Assembly: GCA_010279815.1 (NCBI GenBank)
Contig: QEOQ01000694.1
Location: 153,288 to 217,287 of the forward strand
From: Brachionus plicatilis
Taxonomy: Eukaryota; Rotifera; Eurotatoria; Ploima; Brachionidae
Reading direction: 5' to 3'
DNA: 64,000 nucleotides
Each line of letters opens with the position of its first letter. Position 1 is the first letter of the stretch. This document shows, one piece after another, positions 55,601 through 64,000 of this stretch. The notes under the pieces were generated by a model. It had not been told where the DNA came from and searched no databases. It saw only the letters and a program-made list of their open reading frames with translations. The position numbers and the translations under genes are program-made.

Positions 55601-58600
55601 TAAATTTCCATATTGCTGCTAGATCAATTTAAAATCCATAATAACAAGCATTAATAATGAAAACATAAAATGAAATATAATAACCTTTTCCTTTTCTTTT
55701 ATCGCAATTAATTTAACTCAAACGGAACTCTATATCAATAATAATAATGGTATTTATTTTTTATTATTCGCTTTCGTATCAACTCCTATTGCTTTAGTCA
55801 AAGTATTTTTAAAATACTTAATAAGCTTTAACAACCTCCTATTTAAAAGAATAATATTTAGATGTGAAATTAAAAAATCAATAAGAAAATAAAAGAGAAA
55901 AAACCGAAAATTTTTATTTAAATTTTCCAAGATTTGTAATTAAAATTATTGATTGCAATAATGAACTTGTACAGACAATGGTTATAAACAAAAATCAGCA
56001 TGAAAAGAGAACGAGTTCCGTAAAGTTTGCTAAATTGGCCCCAAAATCAAACGCTTTTGCTCTCTAAGATCCCTGTTTATAATTATATTAATTAAATAAA
56101 TATTAAATATGCAAGTTAGTTAGTTTTTGTTCTCTTTTGTTTGATATATGATAAAAATCGATAGTTTAAAAATATGTGTTTTTATTTTTGTTGTAATTAA
56201 CTTTTTGTGAGATTTCAAATATTTGAGCTCTTTTCTTATTCTCCAAGCCAGCATGTTTTTCAACCAAGAACACTTCAAACTATATTTATTGTTATCATTA
56301 CTTAAAGTAATTAATTTACTTAAATGATTTTCTAATATTAAAAAAATTCTTATCTTGCCTCCTAATGAGCGAACAAAAGAGCACTTGAAAGTTTGCTGAA
56401 ATTATCTAACAATCTTGGAAAAAATTTGACGTTTATTTACTTAGGAACAATCATAAACAAAAGTGCTCGAGGCTTTCTCTGTTTCATCAATCTAAATCAA
56501 TTAAAGCGTTTAAAGATTACAAAAATAACTTGATTATTATTCACCTAAAAAAAAGAGAAAAAAGAACGATTAATGAGCCTGGAGCCAATTCTGAGAAAAA
56601 AAATTGAAACAGAAATAAAATATCAACTTTGTCTAAATCCCTTGGGTGATGTCCAAAATTTTACTACTCAGCCTTTGGGGAACAAATTTTATTTTAATAC
56701 CAATAATTAAGTTTTTACTCTTGTTATTTGATTTACATAAGCTAATATTAAAATTCACAAGCAATTTATTTTTGATACGCAAACACGATATCAGGTATTC
56801 TTTATATGCCGATCTTTTAAATCCTTTAAATAGCATTAATAACCTTGATGTTTTTTAATGAAACCATAAGACTATCAAATCTTCCCAAATTAAATTAATT
56901 TTATTTTTTTACGTTTTGCTTTAAGTGAAAAATAACCAACTGTTGTTTGATGTCGATTTCTCCTATTCAATTATTTTTTGTTCAAAAATCTTCTAAAAAT
57001 TGTGATATCTAAAAAGTTAATTTGTTTTTGGATTTTTAAATCAAAATAATTTCGCTTCTTATGCAGTATTTAAACAAAATGCCAAATTAAATTTTTAAAT
57101 AATACATATTAATTTAAATAAATGTTAACCATTTATTAAGATGATTTCTGTAATCAGATATCATTTAGAAAATTTAATTTTACCTTAAGCTAATTATTTT
57201 CTTAGTGAAATAAATTATTTTATTATTTGACTTATCCGTCATTTAACAAGAAAAATATTTAAAATCCTCTTGGCAATAAATTTAGTCTTAAAAGCTTTTT
57301 CTTGCTTAAAATTTGTGACTATCATGATAATTAATTTTCTTTTAAAAATTTTTTTTCAATTTTTCAATTTCCCTAATCGTCTTTTAATTGTTATTTCCTT
57401 GAAATGCAAGGCTATTACCCAAGTTTATTGATTTCAGCCTTAAAAATAAGCTTCATAAAGTTTCACTAAATAAATAAATAAATATGAAGTTATACAAAGA
57501 AATCTTACATAAAGTATTCAATGATTCACTATTTAATGGCAGAAAAGCTATTTCACAATTGCCTATGATATCAATTTTTTTTTTTTGTTTATTTTTAAAA
57601 TTAACTTGATCGTTTGTAATATTCAATTCACCTATAAGTTGATATCAATTGAATGACTAAATAAATAATCAAATTGGTCATTCTATTTTTTATTCGACTT
57701 TGCTTTACACAATTTTATTATTCTGGAACGTTTTAGTAAAAAAATCTCAGCTCAATTTGAAATGTTAAACATAAAGACTCATGTCGCGTTTTAATTAAAA
57801 ACAGTATTAATTTAATTTTGTTTGTTATAAACAAAACTTCATTTTTTGTTTATTTTCTTATCTTTATGATGGAAATTTTGGATTTTTTTCCAAAGAGTCA
57901 AGCTTATCATTTAAATATTTTAATTTACTTTTTAATCTCGTTACATGGCCAAAAGAAATGGATTTTTTTAGCTAAGCTAATTAAAATTTGCCAAAGTTTA
58001 TTTAAAAAATTTTTGAAACCTTGGTGGGCAACTTTGTCATGAATATCCGAAATGTTTACCAAGTAAATTTTAAAGCGAAATCCTTAATTTAATTAATGCA
58101 TCTTTTAGATTATAATCAACATTCAAAGTCAGCCGGACTGATTTTGTTTGAAAGTTTTTTCTAGAAAGAAAATATGTAGTAGAAAAATGAGTTAAATGAA
58201 AATTTATTTTTGGCAAAGTCCGTAGGGAGTTGTTACCTTTCAGTCATAATCTGATCATCTTAATAATCAATTTACAAAAAAATGGTTAGAAGCCTTGAAA
58301 TATTTTTACTTAAGCAATTTTTAATTTAAATATTAAATCCGTTTCATTTGAGACCAATATTTTAAAATAACTTCATTAAAAAAAAGCTTCTTTTGGAATT
58401 AAATATTCATCTCTCACAATATTAGATTATTAAATCCCTTTTTAATCCAACAACACCACATAAACCTTTGCGTGCCGGTCCTATAGATTTCGAGCGAATT
58501 TGAGCTCGAAGCCATTTTAGTGCCAATTAATAAAGCGTAATATTACTAAAATAAAATTCCTTGATAGAAAAAAATTAACCCAAAAGGCAACATTTACGTA

Positions 58601-60699
58601 CATAGCAACTGAACAAGTGCATATGAAAAATTACCAAATTAATCAATTTCTAGCTACGTCAATATTTAGCTTTTGAGTCGTATTCAATCGTTTAAAGAGT
58701 GTTCACATCCTAAATCTTAATTTAATCTTAAACAAAAATTTTCCATTGCTGAAACAAAATGAAATTAAAGCTTGGAGAAAATTGCCATAATTTTAAATTG
58801 AACTATTTTAGCACGATACGATCAGCCAGATTGATTATTAAATTAAGCATCATTAAATTTGATGTTCTTTTACCTAAATAGCAATCTCAAGGCAGGCTTT
58901 TGTAAATGCCAACTCAAATAACTCTTTATATATTTAAATATAGAATTTTTAAAAGAATATATGTGTAATAAATGCGGTTAGAACCAGGCTCTTGAAAATG
59001 CATTTTTCTCGACTAATTGATCAGAAACTAATACCATTAGCATGAATGCTTGACATGAAGCGACAAAATTTTTAATTTTACGTTTAAACAAAAAAGCAAT
59101 TGAATGAAATAAATGAATTCTTCGCTTTTTCTTAAACTAGAGATTAAATTAAATGAAAAAGTCGAATTAATTCTCTCTGAGATAAATTAAGCTTATTGAT
59201 TTCATTTTAGAATAATTTTTTTTTTACAAAATTGCATTTGATTAGAGTTTATGCAAGGAAATGATTTAATTCCAACTCTTTATTCAAGGATCAGTAAAAA
59301 ACCTAATTAAAAAATTATATCGTATCAAAATCCTGTTGCAAAACGAAGCTCTCAATTTATTTTCGTTTAAATTTTCAAATATTTTAATTATTGCTTAAAT
59401 GAAATCCTCCATTTTGAAATCCAGCTATCTGTTTGATTTTTAAATATTTGATAATGTAATAAAAGGTTTTTAACTTTGAAAAAAAAAATTTGAACAAATG
59501 CAAAAATTTAATGAGAACAAGTCAAAATTTTCAATTCTTTTTTGATAACACTAAACCAGTAGGGTTTTACCTGAGAAATTACTTTTTTAAATGAATTTAG
59601 ATTGCTAATTTAGGATTTTTTACTGCTTTTTTTTCAAGAATTTGGCATTTTGAGTTAGATTGGTAAAACATAAATAAATTATATTTTTTCTTTTTAATTT
59701 TGTTTTTATAACCTAAAGGTTCAATGTAAATATTTGACATCAAGTTCTTTGAAGCTATGGAAAAAATATTACAAAAATTTTCTATTATTTTTTCTCAGTT
59801 GAATTAGATTTTCCGACCCTACTAATTTTACTAAAGCCTGCTAAGCTAAAATTTTTCATTGCGAAACAATTTCATACTAAAATTCTGCTTTCAGTGTTTT
59901 TAAATGTCTTTAAGAAAAAATAAAATAAAACTTTTAAATTTGCAGTATAGATCTAAATTTAGTTTTTTTCTTTGGGCTGGTAAAACAATTAGATTGATTT
60001 TTGGGAAAAACAATTACAAAAGTATATTAATTAGCATTTTTAAATGAATGTCTCAGAGGTAAAATTTATTTTTTGTCAGCAAAATTTTTAAATCAAACAC
60101 TTACAAACGATTGTTTTTACGATTCTTAAAAATGCTAAAAAATCTAAATAAAATATTATATCTTGATTCAATGTCTTGTTAATATTCAATTATTTGAACT
60201 TAAAGCTGGTTTATTAAAATTTGATTTAAGTATTATTCAAGTAATGAGCGCATTCGTTTTTAAAATTTAAAAAAATTAATTTAAAAATAATATCTTGGTA
60301 TTTTACTTTTTATTATGAAAAGTATTTTAACAAAATTTGAGCTTGATCTTCAAATTTGAATTAAATCTGTAATGGGATTAAAAAGATTTTTAGTATAAAA
60401 TGAAAAGAAAACTTAAATCTCAAAAATTAAAAAAATTGTCACAAAAAAAAAATTTGTAATTGGAACACAAGTAAATAAACCTTTAAAGATTGGCGAGAAT
60501 CTAAACGATTCAATATTTTCTTAAGGTTGAATTTATAAAGAGATATAAAAAAGCATAAAAATATGACAGCAACCAGCTGGACAAGCCAAGAAAAAATGAT
60601 TCAAAATTAAGTTATTGTATGTTCATGAATATGAAAAGATAAACTAAAATTTTTGTCAAAATCTCATACTTATGATTATCTCTAATAATATTGATGAAA

Positions 60700-61200
60700 C
60701 TAATAGTAAAAATGCTTAATATAAAGAAAGAAATTATTATCTGTATTATAATATCCGTAGACAAAATCTTTTAATTCAGAACATTTGTCCATTATTTTCT
60801 TGAATTGGCTGATTATTAGAGCCTCGATTAAATGATAGCTAAGTTGGTTCAAAATATTGACTATTTGATTTGTAAAAGGATTTGAACTTACTCCACAGTT
60901 TTTACGTAACTGTTTTCTCAATTAAAAATGGTTAGCTTCTTGTATCGTCGAATTTATGGCAAGGTATAGTGAAATTCTGTATGAACCAAGTAACATTATT
61001 ATTGTTGGGTTTTTCTTTTTTCCAGTGTTGTCAATTCAAGTTTTCTTAGTCTAGTTTGAAAATCTAATTGTTTGTTTAAAAAATATATTTTGATTCCCTA
61101 TATACCTTTCAAGACTTAAAAATTTTTGCGAAATAATGGATGCCAAACTTGGAATGCATATTCTTCTAATACTGGTCTAACTAATAACGTCAAATTCATA
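60700..61200 (-). mobile_element. Decayed non-LTR retrotransposon (RT C-terminal part)
   Basis: Read on the minus strand across frameshifts: LVRPVLEEYAFQVWHPLFRK, then TRLRKLELTTLEKRK, then an open stretch at 60921-60700 with LRKNCGVSSNPFTNQIVNIL and IEALIISQFKKIMDKCS. These three blocks occur in this order at the end of CR1/jockey-type ORF2 proteins (VRP.LEY...VW.P; L..L.LTTLE.RR; FT.R.VN.WN.LP...V.A.....FK..LD). Stops and frameshifts show it is inactive. Confidence 0.7.
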
Positions 61201-62596
61201 TTAAATTATTAAATTTATTCGGTAGTGAACACAGTTAAAAAAATTTATAGACTTTTTAAAGGCTCTTTAAAATTTTCTTTATAAACTCTAAAAAATGGTC
61301 TTTAGAACTAAAGTATTTATTCTTTAAAGATGATTATTTAAAAAATTTCTTTAATTAAAATTGCATAGTTTTTTTTTTTAGATAAGTGTGCTTTTAATTA
61401 ATTAAAAACAAATTTTTTACCTTGTGACATTATCGGAAATTAGATAATAATTAAAAAAATTTTTAGTTAGATATGAAGATAAAATTACTTATAATTGCAG
61501 TACACATTAATTTAAATTTTCCGGTATTTACTAGTATAGAATCAATTCAAAAATTCTGATAAACTCATTAATAGATATTATTAAAAAAATGAAAAAAATA
61601 TTGATAATAATTTAATTCTTTAAAAAATACTTTATTTTAATACAAAAAAGCAAAAAATAATTTTAATGTTTGTACAGGAGGTTTCTTGTAATAATTGATG
61701 TTTTCTCATTTAAATTAGGATTGCAAAAATCTTGCCCAAAAATTGTTACTTTTCGACCATCGCTGAGTTAGTAATTATATCGCGTTCTCTTAGGTTGTAA
61801 CCATGAGTCAATATGGAGGAAATCCAATCAATTGCTGGTACAACGTAAACTCATAAATCCATCATTCTGAAATTATCCATATGAATTAGAATTTCACTTC
61901 AATTGTTGGCGTTACCTAAAATTTGTAAGCAAGTATTACTTTTGACAGATAAGTACATTGCCAAATCAGAAAATGACCACAAACATAGAGTTAATTCATT
62001 CCAAAAGTAATCTCTAATTTGTCATAAGAAATTTTTTTTTTATTTATTTTATTTATTAAATATTTAAGCCTCATAGGCAATTGTATAAAAAAGTATAAAA
62101 ATAAAATTAAAAATAAAAAAGTCGTATAAATGAGTTACATATAAAAATTAAGATTCATATTATATACATAAGAAATATTTAATTTAAAGTTAATATAAAG
62201 TTTTTCTACACTTCAAAAGATAGCATCGTCTTATGTAATAAATGGTTTACACTTTGTTATTCATATTTGGCAAATTTATAAAATGAGAATTATTAATTTG
62301 ATTTTAAGAGCTAAATAATTACAGTCATTATTCATTCATAAGATTTAAACTTGTTAAAAAATTATTAATTAAAATCTTGAATTACTTCAGAATAGAAAAA
62401 TAAAATCTTAGTAAAGTTAAATAAAATAAAAAAACTAATTAAGTTTGTTATTTTATTATTAAGCTTATTGCACTTATGAATTTTTCAAGAAGTGACTCAA
62501 TTGCTATTATATCAGTTTGATTTATATTTGATTGATTTATTTTAGTTTGATTTTTCAAAAAATTAATTAAATACTTTTAATTAAAAGACAAGGTAT
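61201..62596. other. Intergenic, AT-rich
   Basis: No gene is seen. A segment at about 62040-62110 has AATATTTAAGCCTCATAGGC with TTTATT repeats to its left; on the minus strand it looks like another retroelement tail (GCCTATGAGGC palindrome followed by AATAAATAAA). Confidence 0.4.
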
Positions 62597-62768
62597 GGTA
62601 CACAAAAAAATAGTGTAAGTGTTTGGTGTTGGTGAATCATACACCTACACTAAACACCAACACCCAAAACACCTTTCAGTTTTTTAAAATATGTTTTTAA
62701 TGTATCTGTTCGGTGTATGTGTACAATACACCAGATTCACGCCAAACACTTAAAATTTTGTGTATTTA
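62597..62768. mobile_element. MITE-like element with GT/AC-rich inverted ends
   Basis: The left arm has ACACAAAA...AAGTGTTTGGTGTTGGTG and the right arm its imperfect complement (CACGCCAAACACTT...TTTTGTGT). Inside are further palindromic GGTGT/ACACC blocks around 62640-62670 and 62720-62735. About 170 bases, no coding. Confidence 0.6.
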
Positions 62769-63049
62769 AAATTTTAAAAATTAATTTGAAGCAAATTAAA
62801 AACGGTTTATTTAAATAGTAAAATATGGTTATTTCATTTTTTAAGTCTTTGAATAAATAAAATCCTAAAAAATTAAATTTTAGAGTATTCTTATGAAAAA
62901 TCTTATTCTTTATATATTTTTATACTTCTTTCATTAACTATTTAGCGAATATTTTAAATATTCGCTAATAAACACTGCTAAAAATCTCATATTAACTCTC
63001 AGAATCGATTTATGGATTAAAAATTGATCAGATATATTTGATGATTTTG

Positions 63050-63207
63050 CATTTATCTTACCAACAACGCTAAGAAATCTTCAACTTCAGCACTTGTTGT
63101 TGGTATTATAAGCAAACGCAAAACAATTGAATATAAACAAGGAAGTCTTCCTTTATTTTCACGCCGAAATTTGGCTACTGATGACTCTAATGGACGAGGG
63201 TTCAAGT
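63050..63207 (-). pseudogene. hAT transposase C-terminal relic
   Basis: On the minus strand: GRLPCLYSIVLRLLIIPTTS followed by AEVEDFLALL. The LP.LY..VLRLL.IPTTSAEVE pattern is the hAT C-terminal dimerisation domain (normally ..TSAEVERxFS). Only this piece is present. Confidence 0.6.
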
Positions 63208-63290
63208 CAGGGCCGGCGCCAGCCAAAAATGCTGAAATTCTTGAAATTTGATTGAGGTCTACTGCCCCTGCCCCCCAATCCCCGATCAAA
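63208..63290. repeat. hAT-like terminal sequence
   Basis: CAGGGCCGGCGCCAGCC at about 63209 is a strikingly GC-rich palindrome-like block, similar to hAT transposon ends that begin CAGGGCCGG. It is followed by a C-rich stretch (CTGCCCCTGCCCCCCAATCC). No second end was found to the right within the window. Confidence 0.4.
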
Positions 63291-64000
63291 TTTCATGAAT
63301 ATCACCACAACATACTAAATCTAATCTTTAAGCTTAAAAATTCTAAAAAAACAAATTTATTAAAGTTAATTATTAAGTATTGAACATATAAAAAATTATA
63401 ATAAAAAAAGTTTGATTTAATTTGATTTTCCTATTTTTCTATAGGAAAAAATTTTAAAACATTTTTGTGGGTTGAAATGGTGCATGTTCAATTGAAATAT
63501 CCAAAACATTTGATTTAAGCGGTCTTTTAGTAGAACCTAGACAATTAAAAAACATTGTTGAAATTTTAAAAATTTAAGATAGATTAACATGAATTAAACA
63601 ATCCAAGCAACCTCTCAGATCTTATTTTGCCTGTCTCTGCTTCTGGACATGAGTGCAACTGCACCATCTTTTGATGCAAACTTTCCCAAAATGATTTCGC
63701 AATCTCAATTACAGTCAATATAGCAAATTCTTCAAATTTATCATTGAATCAACTCAACCAAAACCAAAACATATAGTCTCAAATCGTCACAAATCAATCA
63801 CATCAATCATAAAAACAATATATCTTACAACTAATTCAAATCAATAAGCATTTTCAATAAAAAAGATGAAAAACAAGAAAAACAAAACAAACAAATAGCA
63901 TACACAGCTAGATTTCTTAATAATGAATAATTCCCAAAAGAACTAAAATCTTACCTATAATTACAGAACGAAAATGATAAGAAAAAATTTTACATGTCAA
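63291..64000. other. Right end of window, no gene seen
   Basis: AT-rich with no supported ORF. Bases 63600-63700 are less AT-extreme, but no reading frame stays open. Confidence 0.4.

Larger units (their letters stand above)
38476..60699. other. 22-kb gene-free region upstream of the IER-type gene
   Basis: No ORF here has protein-like composition, and no RNA gene was recognised. The part nearest the gene (38.5-48.4 kb) is visibly less AT-extreme and has several CT/GA tracts and a palindromic CRE. The rest (48.4-60.7 kb) is more uniform, with family B and A tails at 48888 and 49590. Two Ns at 38623-38624 mark a sequencing uncertainty after a T run. Regulatory DNA, long non-coding transcripts or first non-coding exons could be present but cannot be shown. 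Confidence 0.5.

Noticed and set aside
56633..56858. Opposed ORFs of 67-70 codons in the gene-free region
   Set aside because: No family motif, no neighbouring exons, and both strands equally open.
60700..60921. Stand-alone gene of 73 codons on the minus strand
   Set aside because: Its FTNQIVNIL...FKKIMDK pattern and upstream RT blocks show it is the end of a non-LTR relic.
31498..64000. tRNA, rRNA, snRNA or CRISPR features
   Set aside because: No cloverleaf with a TTC-loop/acceptor pairing, no rRNA-like GC-rich block and no regularly spaced repeats were seen.

Overview
The window is nuclear eukaryotic DNA from a very AT-rich, compact animal genome. Almost every gene is broken by introns of about 45-75 bases with GT..AG ends, and the encoded proteins are animal orthologues (EIF3G, EXOSC2, PCID2, CCDC22, DAXX, DUSP22/15, FAM78, a DTX3L-like ligase, an IER-type protein). 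Base composition, tiny introns and the protein set resemble a monogonont rotifer such as Brachionus; this is inference from sequence style, not a database result.

Left part (1-30 kb) is gene-rich. In order: the 3' end of an MFS transporter (+); PCID2 (-) with FAM78 (-) directly upstream of it; a transposon-littered gap; a SUV39/SETMAR-type SET methyltransferase (-) sharing a 196-base promoter region with a DUSP22/15-like phosphatase (+); DAXX (+); an RNF26-like membrane RING protein (+); a serine-rich protein (-); a nest of transposon relics; an unrecognised 357-residue multi-exon protein (-); EIF3G (+); CCDC22 (+); a macrodomain-RING-Deltex protein (+); EXOSC2 (+). Exon structures were worked out by keeping phase across GT..AG introns; most close perfectly.

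Middle and right parts (30-64 kb) are nearly gene-free. At 30.0-31.5 kb lies a decayed Ginger-like DNA transposon with terminal repeats and a possible 4-base target duplication. One intronless gene (37.6-38.5 kb, -) encodes an IER2/IER5-type protein. About 22 kb of non-coding DNA upstream of it carries many CT/GA microsatellites, a palindromic CRE and short retroelement tails. The right end (60.7-64 kb) holds non-LTR, hAT and MITE relics.

Most notable: (i) one gene joining a macrodomain to a DTX3L-like RING-DTC ligase, activities that vertebrates split between the partners PARP9 and DTX3L; (ii) the Ginger-like element with its integrase core deleted; (iii) a perfect 83-base inverted duplication of the end of a DDE transposase, able to form a long hairpin RNA; (iv) a Mutator-like element nested in an apparent non-LTR insertion flanked by ~120-base direct repeats; (v) the IER-type gene with its large gene-free flank. 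No tRNA, rRNA or CRISPR array was recognised.
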